This document shows positions 39,106 to 46,765 of a stretch of DNA of 64,000 bases, piece after piece. How positions within the stretch are numbered: the stretch's first letter is position 1; every line of letters starts with the position of its first letter. The position numbers and the translations under genes are program-made. Location of the stretch: positions 248,001 through 312,000 of the forward strand of contig NC_017068.1 in assembly GCF_000284095.1 (NCBI RefSeq), read 5' to 3'. The stretch is from Selenomonas ruminantium subsp. lactilytica TAM6421 (GTDB lineage: Bacteria > Bacillota > Negativicutes > Selenomonadales > Selenomonadaceae). The notes under the pieces are model-generated. The model was not told where the DNA came from. It saw only the letters and a list, made by a program, of their open reading frames with translations, and made no database searches.

Positions 39106-39134
39106 CTGACTTTGGTCGGATTTTCCCTTATAAT
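39106..39134 (+). promoter_or_regulatory. Promoter for the mannose-family PTS
   Basis: TATAAT (39129-39134) with a weak -35, CTGACT (39106-39111), at 17 bp. A short GCGCC...GGCGC hairpin lies in the leader at about 39171-39190. Confidence 0.5.
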
Positions 39135-39220
39135 TCTTATTGTCAGAAAAAAACAAAGCTTAACATTCTTGCGCCGCTAGGGAAAGGCGCGAGAGGATGA
39201 TTCCGAAAGGGGAATGAATT

Positions 39221-39712
39221 ATGGAAATCGCATTTTGCCGTATTGATGACCGTCTGATCCATGGTCAGGTCGCTACTGTTTGGACGAAGGTAACGGGCTG
39301 CAACCGCATCATGTGCTGCAGCGATGAGGTAGCTAAGGATGAGATGAGAAAGAAGCTGCTGCTGCAGGTGGCTCCGCCGGGAATCAAGGCTTACGTTGTG
39401 CCTGTGGAAAAGGCCTGCGAAGCTTATAAGAACCCGAAGTATGATGCATTCAAGACGTTGTTCCTGTTCACGAAGCCGGCTGACGTTGTCCGGGCTGTGA
39501 AGGGCGGTATCCCGTTCAAGTCTGTCAATTTGGGGGGCATGACTTATAAGGATGGCGATACGCTGATTTCCAGCGCCGTAGCTGTCAATCCGGATGATGT
39601 AAAAGCACTGTTGGAACTTCAGGATATGGGGATTGAAGTGGAGATCCGCAAGCTTGCCAGCGAGCCGAAAGGGGATTTGATGTCGGCTCTGAAGGCGAAG
39701 GGATTGGCTTAA
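39221..39712 (+). CDS. PTS mannose/sorbose-family IIB component
   Basis: A 163-residue protein. FCRIDDRLIHGQVATVWTK holds the phosphorylated histidine of the Man-type IIB. KSVNLGGMTYKDGDT is also characteristic. It is first in IIB-IIC-IID. No IIA of this family is encoded here, so IIA must come from another locus. The sugar is not predictable. GAAAGGGG precedes the ATG. Confidence 0.92.
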   Translation: MEIAFCRIDDRLIHGQVATVWTKVTGCNRIMCCSDEVAKDEMRKKLLLQVAPPGIKAYVVPVEKACEAYKNPKYDAFKTLFLFTKPADVVRAVKGGIPFKSVNLGGMTYKDGDTLISSAVAVNPDDVKALLELQDMGIEVEIRKLASEPKGDLMSALKAKGLA

Positions 39713-39760
39713 TACATTATATCTAGGGCTCTATAGGAATTATTAGGGGGATTAGTAATT

Positions 39761-40558
39761 ATGACGAGTGTACAATTTATTTTGCTCATCGTTGTGGCAG
39801 CCATTGCTGGTATGGGGAGCGTGCTGGATGAAGCACAGTTCCATCGTCCGCTGGTAGCCTGCACCTTGGTCGGCCTGGTTCTGGGCGATATGACCACGGG
39901 CATTATCTTAGGTGGTACTCTGGAAATGCTGGCTTTGGGCTGGATGAACGTCGGTGCAGCTATGGCACCGGATGCCGCTCTGGCTTCTGTCGTTTCCGCT
40001 ATCCTGGTTATCGTGGGTCATCAGTCCATCGGCGCCGGTATTGCTCTGGCTGTACCTCTTGCCGCTGCCGGCCAGGTGCTCACCATCTTCGTGCGTACCA
40101 TCACGGTATTCTTCCAGCATTTAGCTGATAAATTCGCTTTGGAGGGCAATGCCTTCGGCATCGAGATGTGCCATATCGGCGGCCTCCTGCTGCAGGGTAT
40201 CCGCGTAGCTGTTCCGGCTGCCGTCGTTGCAGCTGTTGCCGGTACGGACACCGTAAACGCCATGCTGGCTTCCATTCCGGAAGTAATCACCCGCGGCCTG
40301 CAGGTTTCCGGTGGTTTCATCGTAGTTGTTGGTTATGCCATGGTCATCAACATGATGAATGCCAAGAGCCTCATGCCCTATTTCTTCCTGGGCTTCCTGA
40401 TTGCCGTGTTCACCAACGTCAACCTGATTGGTTTCGGTGCTATCGGCCTGATTGCTGCTTACTTCCACATCCGTGGCTTGCAGCGTGAACTGAACGGTGC
40501 CGGTGCTGGCGGTTCCACGGACCCGCTGGATGCAATCGACGATTCCGATTTGATGTAA
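39761..40558 (+). CDS. PTS mannose/sorbose-family IIC component
   Basis: A 265-residue membrane protein with several hydrophobic segments. FHRPLVACTLVGLVLGDMTTGIILGGTLEMLALGWMNVGAAMAPD is the family signature. Together with IID it forms the sugar channel. A GGGGG-rich site lies before the ATG after a 48-bp gap. The C-terminus is polar and acidic. Confidence 0.93.
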   Translation: MTSVQFILLIVVAAIAGMGSVLDEAQFHRPLVACTLVGLVLGDMTTGIILGGTLEMLALGWMNVGAAMAPDAALASVVSAILVIVGHQSIGAGIALAVPLAAAGQVLTIFVRTITVFFQHLADKFALEGNAFGIEMCHIGGLLLQGIRVAVPAAVVAAVAGTDTVNAMLASIPEVITRGLQVSGGFIVVVGYAMVINMMNAKSLMPYFFLGFLIAVFTNVNLIGFGAIGLIAAYFHIRGLQRELNGAGAGGSTDPLDAIDDSDLM

Positions 40559-40572
40559 GAGGAGGCGCAACT

Positions 40573-41397
40573 ATGGAAAAACAGCTCACTAAAGGCGATC
40601 TCGTATCGATTTTCATTCGTTCCAACTTCCTGCTCGGCTCCTTCAACTTCGAGCGCATGCAGGCTATCGGCTTCTGCGTGTCCCTGATTCCGGCACTGAA
40701 GAAGCTCTACAAAGACGATCCCGAAGAATACAAGCGTTCCTTGAAACGCCATCTGGAATTCTTCAACACCCAGCCCTTCCTGGCAACGCCGATCATGGGG
40801 ATTATCGCGGCTATGGAAGAGAAAAAGGCCAACGGCGCCGATATCGGTGAGGACACCCTCTCCGGCGTAAAAGTAGGTCTGATCGGTCCTCTGGCCGGTG
40901 TAGGCGACCCGATTTTCTGGGGCACCCTGCGTCCGGTACTGGCAGCTCTCGGCGCTGGTGTGGCTCTCACGGGCAGCATCGTCGGCCCGCTGATCTTCTT
41001 CATCGCCTTCAACGTGATTCGCCTGCTGACCAACTGGTACGGCGTAATGTACGGCTATGATAAAGGTACGGAACTCGTCAACGAAGTAGGCGGCAACCGC
41101 ATGCGCTACCTCACGGAAGGTTCCTCCGTACTCGGTCTTCTCGTTATGGGCGCTCTCGTGGCCAAATGGACCACGGTCAATATGCCTTTGGTGCTGTCCT
41201 CCTATACGAACAGCCAGGGCGAGCAGGTGGTCACCACGGTACAGAGCCTGCTGGACAGCCTGATGCCTGGCATCGTGCCCATGCTCATGACCTTCGCCTG
41301 CATGTACCTCCTGAAAAAAGGCGTTAATCCGCTGGTTATCATTCTGGGCCTCTTCGCCCTTGGCATCGCCGGCTACGCTGTTGGTCTTTTCGCCTAA
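40573..41397 (+). CDS. PTS mannose/sorbose-family IID component
   Basis: A 274-residue protein. FIRSNFLLGSFNFERMQAIGFCVSLIPAL at the start and GVKVGLIGPLAGVGDPIFWGTLRPV are the IID landmarks. It has several C-terminal helices. Fourteen bases separate it from IIC, with AGAGGAGG as the ribosome site. It is the last gene of the operon, with a hairpin about 50 bases downstream. Confidence 0.93.
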   Translation: MEKQLTKGDLVSIFIRSNFLLGSFNFERMQAIGFCVSLIPALKKLYKDDPEEYKRSLKRHLEFFNTQPFLATPIMGIIAAMEEKKANGADIGEDTLSGVKVGLIGPLAGVGDPIFWGTLRPVLAALGAGVALTGSIVGPLIFFIAFNVIRLLTNWYGVMYGYDKGTELVNEVGGNRMRYLTEGSSVLGLLVMGALVAKWTTVNMPLVLSSYTNSQGEQVVTTVQSLLDSLMPGIVPMLMTFACMYLLKKGVNPLVIILGLFALGIAGYAVGLFA

Positions 41398-41446
41398 GAT
41401 AAGTCCAGTAGCAGCTACATACACATTCCATTATATATTCATTCCC

Positions 41447-41479
41447 AAAAAAGCTCCGCGAGAAATCGCGGAGCTTTTA
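41447..41479. terminator. Bidirectional terminator
   Basis: AAAAAAGCTCCGCG and CGCGGAGCTTTT with a 6-base loop, between the converging IID and small membrane-protein genes. Confidence 0.88.
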
Positions 41480-41502
41480 GGTATATGGAAGTAGAAAGAA
41501 GG

Positions 41503-41778
41503 TCAAATCCACATATGCCGCAGGCATAGGGCGATGAAGCAGACGATGGACACGCCGAAGGTGAAGTATTCCACGCATTTCACGGGGTAAGCATAGTGCA
41601 GGGGGATGTCCATGACGCGGGGCACGTTGCTGGCCAGCAGGGAGGAGGCTATGGACACATAGAGCAGCACGTTGATGATGGGCATGGTCAGATGAGCAGA
41701 AAAAGCCCGAATCAACAGATAACAGGCGAAGGCGATAAAGAAATAGGCGATCTTGTCTCCGTGCAGTTTCATGTTCAT
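41503..41778 (-). CDS. Small membrane protein, unknown function
   Basis: A 91-residue protein with three hydrophobic stretches (YFFIAFACYLLIRAF, INVLLYVSIASSLLAS, FTFGVSIVCFIALCL). Positive residues sit at the N-terminus and in loops. The family is not recognised. GGAAGTGATGCT precedes the ATG. It is between two hairpins, so it is a single-gene unit. Confidence 0.6.
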   Translation of the reverse strand: MNMKLHGDKIAYFFIAFACYLLIRAFSAHLTMPIINVLLYVSIASSLLASNVPRVMDIPLHYAYPVKCVEYFTFGVSIVCFIALCLRHMWI

Positions 41779-41853
41779 AGCATCACTTCCTTGTCAGCAG
41801 CGTTGGCAGTAGATTTCGGATAATTATTTATATTCATTCGCTTTTGCGGTCAG

Positions 41854-41882
41854 AAAATCCTGCCGCTGGGCAGGATTTTTGT
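41854..41882. terminator. Hairpin upstream of the symporter gene
   Basis: AAAATCCTGCC and GGCAGGATTTTT around GCTG. It lies between divergent genes and may block antisense read-through. Confidence 0.55.
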
Positions 41883-41924
41883 AGGGAAGCAACGAAAAGA
41901 TTATAAAAAAGTTACATTTTGCTA

Positions 41925-41952
41925 TTGAAAAAAGTAAGATTTATGTTAAAAT
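41925..41952 (+). promoter_or_regulatory. Promoter for the symporter-apbE-larE operon
   Basis: TTGAAA (41925-41930), a 16-bp spacer, and TAAAAT (41947-41952). Confidence 0.55.
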
Positions 41953-42012
41953 GTAAAACATATCAATTAGATAGGTTTTATTATCATTCATTTGGAGAAA
42001 GAAGGATTTATT

Positions 42013-43317
42013 ATGGCAGAGGAAAACAAGACCGTGGCCAAGGCCCGGGAAGATGCCCTGCGGGCGCATAATCCCAAGGCCAGCCGCAAGCAGCTTGTGC
42101 TGTGGTTTGGGGCCTTGCTCGTCGGTGGCTTTTTGGGCTTTTTGGGCATTGCACCCCTCAATGAGCTGTTCAACTTTATCGCGACGGTGTTCACGCGGCT
42201 GTTCCAGTTTATCGCTGTGCCCACCATTGCGCTGGCGGTGATTACGACACTGGCGGCTTTGGGCGGTCAGCGGGAGACGGGGCGCATCTTTGCCCATGCG
42301 GTGAGCTACACCTTCCTGACTACGCTGGCAGCTGCTGCCGTGGGGCTGGGGCTCTATATCCTGATTTCGCCGGGCAACCTGCCGGCGGATATCGTGGGGG
42401 CAGGCACTTCCGCTGTGCCCATGGACAAACTGGGAAAGGTCACCTATTATGACCATATCCTCTCGGTGATCCCCAACAATGTGCTGCAGCCCTTTTTGGC
42501 AGGCAATGTGCTGTCGGTGATGCTCATTGCCGCATCTGTTGGCTTGGGGTTGGCCTTTATGCCCAAGACGGAAAACCGCGAGGTGCTCCTGAAAGGTCTG
42601 CAGGGCCTGCAGGAGCTGCTGTTCACGCTGATTCGTGCCATCCTTTGGGCTTTGCCTGTAGGTATCCTGGCTTTTGCAGGACAGCTTTCCGCCCAGATTG
42701 AAGCGGGCGTGATTGTAGGTGCTCTGAGCCAGTATGTGGCCGTGGTCATGGGGGGCAACCTGATCCAGATGTTCATCATCCTGCCGCTGTTCCTGCTGGT
42801 GCGCGGCCTTAATCCGCTGGATGTGTTCCGCAAGATGTCCCCGGCCATTGCCGTGGCCCTCTTCACCAAGAGCTCTGCCGGTACGCTGCCTGTGACCCTG
42901 GCATCGGCGGAGAACAACCTCAAGGTCAATCCCCGGGTTTCCCGCTTCGTGCTGCCCATCTGCACCACCATCAACATGAATGGCTGTGCGGCCTTTATCC
43001 TCGTAACCTCCCTGTTCGTCATGCAGAATGCGGGCTTTGAGCTCACTTTGGGCACCATGATTGCCTGGGTGTTCATCGCGGTGCTGGCCGCCATCGGCAA
43101 TGCCGGCGTGCCCATGGGCTGCTACTTCCTGACGCTTTCCCTGATGAGTTCGCTGGGCGCTCCCATCGGTCTCATGGGCGTTATCTTGCCAATCTACACC
43201 ATTATTGATATGATAGAGACAGCAGAAAACGTCTGGTCCGATGCCAGCGTTTGCGCCATGACAAATCATGATTTGGCTGGTGAGCTGGAGGAGGCAAGCC
43301 CGGTAATCCAGTCCTGA
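42013..43317 (+). CDS. Dicarboxylate/amino acid:cation symporter (DAACS)
   Basis: A 434-residue membrane protein. FTRLFQFIAVPTIALAVITTLAALGG, FTKSSAGTLPVTLASAENN and the transport motif LPICTTINMNGCAAFILV mark the DAACS (GltP/DctA) family. It imports glutamate, aspartate or C4-dicarboxylates with sodium or protons. The start is ATG 42013 after GAAGGA; the frame opens at 41992 without a site. The next gene begins 14 bp after the stop. Confidence 0.9.
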   Translation: MAEENKTVAKAREDALRAHNPKASRKQLVLWFGALLVGGFLGFLGIAPLNELFNFIATVFTRLFQFIAVPTIALAVITTLAALGGQRETGRIFAHAVSYTFLTTLAAAAVGLGLYILISPGNLPADIVGAGTSAVPMDKLGKVTYYDHILSVIPNNVLQPFLAGNVLSVMLIAASVGLGLAFMPKTENREVLLKGLQGLQELLFTLIRAILWALPVGILAFAGQLSAQIEAGVIVGALSQYVAVVMGGNLIQMFIILPLFLLVRGLNPLDVFRKMSPAIAVALFTKSSAGTLPVTLASAENNLKVNPRVSRFVLPICTTINMNGCAAFILVTSLFVMQNAGFELTLGTMIAWVFIAVLAAIGNAGVPMGCYFLTLSLMSSLGAPIGLMGVILPIYTIIDMIETAENVWSDASVCAMTNHDLAGELEEASPVIQS

Positions 43318-43331
43318 AGGAGTGGATGGGA

Positions 43332-44393
43332 ATGCCTGTCAAAAAAATAGCTGTTTATTTACTGCTCCTCGTACTGTGCCTTTGTGCCGGCTGCGGGGAG
43401 CAGTCTGACGTAAAAAAGAGTGATATCGTCCTGGATACGGCGGTGACGCTTACGGCCCGGGGGAAGGATGCCCAGGCGGCCATCGATGAGAGCATGGCTC
43501 GTCTGAAAAACATCGACAATATGGTCAATCCCAATGTGCCGGACAGCGATGTGAGCAAGCTGGCCCAAAATGCCGGTAATGGCCAGTGGGTGGCCCTGCA
43601 GCCGGAAACCTACAAGATGCTGGCTGTGGCGCAGGATTATGCCCGCAAGACAAATGGCGCCTTTGATGTGACCACGAAGCCCCTGGTGGATTTATGGGGC
43701 ATCGGTACGGACCATGCCAAGGTGCCCACCCCGGCGGAGCTGGCAGAAGTGCAGAAAAAAATCGGCTGGCAGAAGCTGGAGCTGGACGAGGCAAAACAGA
43801 GTGCCCGTCTGATGCAGAAGGGCATGGGCGTGGATCTGGGCGGCGTCGCTAAGGGCTTTGCTGCTGACGAGGTGCGCAAAATCTATGCCCGCCATGGCAT
43901 CAAGGATGGTCTGATCAACTTAGGTTCCAGCTCCATGTATGCCTTGGGGGTAAATCAGGAGGGAAAAGCCTGGCACATCGGCCTGCGTCATCCCCGCAAG
44001 GACAGCTCCGAGAAGATGGCGGTTTTGCCGTTGAAAAATGAAGCCCTGTCCACCTCCGGTGATTACGAGCGTTTTTTTGAGGCGGGGGGGATGCGCTATC
44101 ATCATATCCTCGATCCGCGCACCGGCTGGCCGGCTAAGAGCGGGGCCATGAGCGTGACCATCGTGGCGGCGGATAACGTGGAAGATGGCGGCATGCTCAC
44201 GGATATCCTGTCTACGGCGGTATTTGTTTTAGGGCCGGAGCAGGGGGCGCGTTTCCTGAGCAGTCAGGAGGGCATTGAAGGAGCCATTACCGATGGCCGT
44301 TATCAGCTGTGGACGACTGGTAATATGGCGACGGAATTGTTGGAGGTATCGCCGGATTTTCATTTCTGGCAGGAAAGTGGAGAAACACTATGA
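43332..44393 (+). CDS. apbE: FMN:protein transferase lipoprotein
   Basis: A 353-residue ApbE-family protein. The N-terminus VYLLLLVLCLCAGCG is a lipoprotein signal. FDVTTKPLVDLWGIG, GMGVDLGGVAKGFAADEVRKI and HHILDPRTGWPAKSGAMSVTIVA are the FMN/FAD-binding segments. Members attach FMN covalently to threonine in membrane redox proteins such as Rnf or Nqr subunits. ATG 43332 has AAGGAG at 9 bases. No FMN-acceptor protein is nearby. Its stop overlaps the larE start. Confidence 0.93.
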   Translation: MPVKKIAVYLLLLVLCLCAGCGEQSDVKKSDIVLDTAVTLTARGKDAQAAIDESMARLKNIDNMVNPNVPDSDVSKLAQNAGNGQWVALQPETYKMLAVAQDYARKTNGAFDVTTKPLVDLWGIGTDHAKVPTPAELAEVQKKIGWQKLELDEAKQSARLMQKGMGVDLGGVAKGFAADEVRKIYARHGIKDGLINLGSSSMYALGVNQEGKAWHIGLRHPRKDSSEKMAVLPLKNEALSTSGDYERFFEAGGMRYHHILDPRTGWPAKSGAMSVTIVAADNVEDGGMLTDILSTAVFVLGPEQGARFLSSQEGIEGAITDGRYQLWTTGNMATELLEVSPDFHFWQESGETL

Positions 44394-45229
44394 TGGATGA
44401 ATTGTTGCAGAGCAAGGTGGAAAAGCTGCAGACACTGCTTACGAGCTATGGACAGGTGGCGGTGGCCTTTTCCGGCGGTGTGGACTCCACGCTGCTGCTG
44501 AAGATGGCCCGGGATGTGCTGGGCGAAGAACGGGTGCTGGCCATTACGGCCCGGAGCGATTTCGTGCCCGCAGGTGACGTCCGCGAGGCGCAGGAGTTCT
44601 GCCAACAGGAGGGGTTGCGCCATCAGCTGTTGGTGTTGGAGCCGCTGATCTATTATGATGTGCGCACCAATCCTGCTGACCGCTGCTATTTCTGCAAGCG
44701 GCTGGTCTTTGGCAAGCTGCGGGAGATCGCCGGTGCCGCCGGCATCGTGCATCTGGCCGATGGTTCCAATTTGGATGATCTGGGGGATTACCGCCCCGGG
44801 GCCAAGGCCGTGAAGGAATTGGGGGTGCTGAGCCCCTTGCAGGAAGCGGGCTTCACCAAAGCCGATGTCCGGGCCCTGTCGGCTGAACTGGGACTGAAGA
44901 CGGCCGCAAAGCCCTCGGCGGCCTGCCTGGCCTCCCGGATTCCCTATGGGGAGGAAATTACACCAGCCAAGCTGAAGCGGGTGGAGGCAGCGGAAAACTT
45001 CCTGCATGAGGCAGGATTTGCCCAGGTGCGGGTGCGCAGCCATCATGACTTGGCCCGGATTGAACTGCCGCCGGCGGATATCACCGCCTTTATCGCAGGC
45101 GGCCATTACGAGCAGGTTGCGCATAGACTCAAAGAACTTGGCTTTGCCTATGTGACATTGGATTTGGAAGGTTACCGCACGGGCAGCCTCAATGAAGTGT
45201 TGAAAGGAAACGAATATGCCCAAAAGTAA
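44390..45229 (+). CDS. larE: LarE-type ATP-dependent sulfur transferase
   Basis: A 279-residue PP-loop protein. The ATP motif SGGVDSTLLLK is at residues ~30, the cysteine pair RCYFCKRLVF at ~105, and KPSAACLASRIPYGEEITPAKL at ~185. In the lactate racemase system LarE supplies sulfur to the nickel-pincer cofactor made by LarB and LarC, and loses its own cysteine sulfur or uses an Fe-S cluster. LarB and LarC are not next to it. ATG 44390 overlaps the apbE stop; ATG 44393 is an alternative. Confidence 0.88.
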   Translation: MMDELLQSKVEKLQTLLTSYGQVAVAFSGGVDSTLLLKMARDVLGEERVLAITARSDFVPAGDVREAQEFCQQEGLRHQLLVLEPLIYYDVRTNPADRCYFCKRLVFGKLREIAGAAGIVHLADGSNLDDLGDYRPGAKAVKELGVLSPLQEAGFTKADVRALSAELGLKTAAKPSAACLASRIPYGEEITPAKLKRVEAAENFLHEAGFAQVRVRSHHDLARIELPPADITAFIAGGHYEQVAHRLKELGFAYVTLDLEGYRTGSLNEVLKGNEYAQK

Positions 45230-45707
45230 TTTGACTACGCTGTGTTATATTGAACGCGATGGCAAATACCTGATGATGCACCGGGTAAAAAAAGAACACG
45301 ACATCAACAAGGATAAATGGGTGGGCATCGGCGGCCACTTCGAAGCAGATGAGTCCCCGGAAGAATGCCTGCTGCGGGAGGCAAAGGAGGAAACAGGCCT
45401 TACGCTGACCGATTACAGGCAGCGGGGCATTATCACCTTTATCTCCGACAGATGGCAGACGGAATACATGTTCCTCTACACCGCCACAGGCTATGAAGGC
45501 CGGATTGGCGAGTGCAACGAAGGCACCCTGGAATGGATTGACAAGACGAAGGTCTATGATCTGCCACTGTGGGAAGGGGATAAAATCTTCTTCCGGCTGC
45601 TGGAGGAAAACCATACCCACTTCTCGTTGAAACTTCGATATGAGGGGGAAAGTCTGGTAGAAGCTGTATTGGATGGCAAAGACATTGCAGCTTTTTCATT
45701 GACATAG
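45216..45707 (+). CDS. Nudix hydrolase (MutT-like)
   Basis: A 163-residue protein with an intact Nudix box GGHFEADESPEECLLREAKEETGL-type pattern (residues ~40-63: the G, E, R-E, E-E and G positions all fit). MutT/8-oxo-dGTP diphosphatase-like enzymes of this length remove damaged nucleotides, but the substrate is not certain. The ATG lies 14 bases inside larE, and its last codons contain the -35 element of the antisense RNA promoter that follows. Confidence 0.9.
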   Translation: MPKSNLTTLCYIERDGKYLMMHRVKKEHDINKDKWVGIGGHFEADESPEECLLREAKEETGLTLTDYRQRGIITFISDRWQTEYMFLYTATGYEGRIGECNEGTLEWIDKTKVYDLPLWEGDKIFFRLLEENHTHFSLKLRYEGESLVEAVLDGKDIAAFSLT

Positions 45708-45728
45708 TCAAGCCTGTGGAAGTATAAT
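45699..45728 (+). promoter_or_regulatory. Promoter of the antisense RNA, copy B
   Basis: TTGACA (45699-45704, inside the last nudix codons) and TATAAT (45723-45728) with an 18-bp spacer. Confidence 0.78.
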
Positions 45729-45734
45729 TAAGAT

Positions 45735-45835
45735 ACGAAAGAACCTAATGGCACGACTAAGCCAAAAAAACGAATCCCGTTGACGAATGGACTGGAAAAC
45801 TAATCGTCAACGGGATTCTTGCATATTTAGCGACT
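45735..45835 (+). ncRNA. Candidate antitoxin RNA, copy B
   Basis: Starting near 45735, the RNA contains a hairpin (45772-45817), stem GAATCCCGTTGACGA / TCGTCAACGGGATTC, and the loop ATGGACTGGAAAACTAA. GCGACTGTGCTCGG follows. The loop and downstream block match copy A at 26.3 kb, while the stem differs in sequence. On the minus strand the same hairpin, with a T7 run at 45763-45769, is a strong terminator for the toxin mRNA. The RNA would therefore overlap the toxin mRNA 3' end. Confidence 0.6.
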
Positions 45836-45857
45836 GTGCTCGGTCGGGGCTGGCTGC

Positions 45858-45944
45858 TTAGTGCAGGTATCTGTCAAGCCACTTGCAGACGTAGTACGCG
45901 ACTATGCTTGCCAATACAGAACCGAAAAAACTACCTAATGACAC
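45858..45944 (-). CDS. 28-residue hydrophobic peptide, candidate type I toxin
   Basis: A GTG-initiated frame of 28 residues: SLGSFFGSVLASIVAYYVC forms one membrane helix, followed by KWLDRYLH. This is the build of Fst/TxpA-type toxins (one helix then a short charged tail with W-L-D-R). The ribosome site GGAGGAGGTGA is strong, but the upstream leader contains TCCTCC, able to pair with it. The promoter is an extended -10, TGGTATACT, at about 45992-46000. It converges with the plus-strand antisense RNA onto a shared hairpin. The toxic role is inferred from architecture only. Confidence 0.6.
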   Translation of the reverse strand: MSLGSFFGSVLASIVAYYVCKWLDRYLH

Positions 45945-46003
45945 AACCTCACCTCCTCCGCCGCTATGGTATGGAGGAAAGCAGCAGGATTAGTATACCA
46001 TAT
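45945..46003 (-). promoter_or_regulatory. Toxin mRNA promoter and SD-sequestering leader
   Basis: Extended -10 TGGTATACT, then the leader AATCCTGCTGCTTTCCTCC. TCCTCC can pair with GGAGGA of the ribosome site. In copy A the same leader reads CTGCTGCTTTCCTC with CAGCAGGGGAGG, so pairing is kept while bases differ. Confidence 0.5.
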
Positions 46004-46057
46004 TTTCCTGTGCAAAGGTACAGGCTTTTTATGCTAAGGAGGTGAGGTGGATAAATA

Positions 46058-46678
46058 TCAGCTGATTTGTTCGAAATCTGAGGCTGGGTGTTTGCATAAG
46101 GGGCAGATGAAGTCGGCGGGGAGTTCGTCGCCGATGTATTCGTAGCCGCAGATCTTGCAGCGGTAGACGTGTTTGCCCTCGGGGGCTTTGGCTGCTGGCT
46201 GTGGCTTGGGTTTGATGTTCTGCTGGTAGTAGTTGTAGGTGCAGGATGGTACATCGCTTAGGATATCCATATCGGTGACGGAGGCCACGAAGAGAGTATG
46301 GGAGCCTAAGTCGATTTCCTGCGTCACCCAACCGGCGATATAGGCGTTGGTACCGGCCGTGATGATGGGGATGCCGTTGGCTCCGCGCTTCCAGTCGGCG
46401 AAGCCGGCGAATTTGTCCACGCTGCGGCCGGACTGGAAGCCGAAGTGCTTGAAGAGGGAGAAGTCAGCGGCCTCGCTGATGATGGAGGCGGTGAATTTCC
46501 GGCTCTCGGCAATGAGGTCGCGGGTGTAGTTGGCCTTGTTGACCGCGATGGTAATCTGGTCAGGGTTCATGGCGACCTGGGTGACGGTGTTGATGATGCA
46601 GCCGTTGTCCTTGCCGTCGAGGTTCGTGGTCAGGACATAGAGGCCGTAGGAGATGTTGAAAAGGGTTTTCGGATTCAT
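46058..46678 (-). CDS. Flavin reductase-rubredoxin fusion
   Basis: A 206-residue protein. Residues 1-150 are a flavin-reductase-like FMN domain (NISYGLYVLTTNLDGKDNGCIINTVTQVA...KHFGFQSGRSVDKF). Residues ~165-206 are a rubredoxin with two Cys pairs (CKICGY and CPLCKH), here reduced to a short rubrerythrin-like ribbon. It is the high-molecular-weight rubredoxin type that passes electrons to oxygen- or peroxide-reducing partners in anaerobes. ATG 46678 has AAAGGAGG; the frame opening at 46696 has none. Confidence 0.9.
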   Translation of the reverse strand: MNPKTLFNISYGLYVLTTNLDGKDNGCIINTVTQVAMNPDQITIAVNKANYTRDLIAESRKFTASIISEAADFSLFKHFGFQSGRSVDKFAGFADWKRGANGIPIITAGTNAYIAGWVTQEIDLGSHTLFVASVTDMDILSDVPSCTYNYYQQNIKPKPQPAAKAPEGKHVYRCKICGYEYIGDELPADFICPLCKHPASDFEQIS

Positions 46679-46765
46679 AGGGATTCCTCCTTTCATTGTG
46701 AGAAGGTGCCTGCCGCACCGATAGGCAATGCCTTTGCTCTTGGCAAATGGTTAGAGTGTCCAGGT

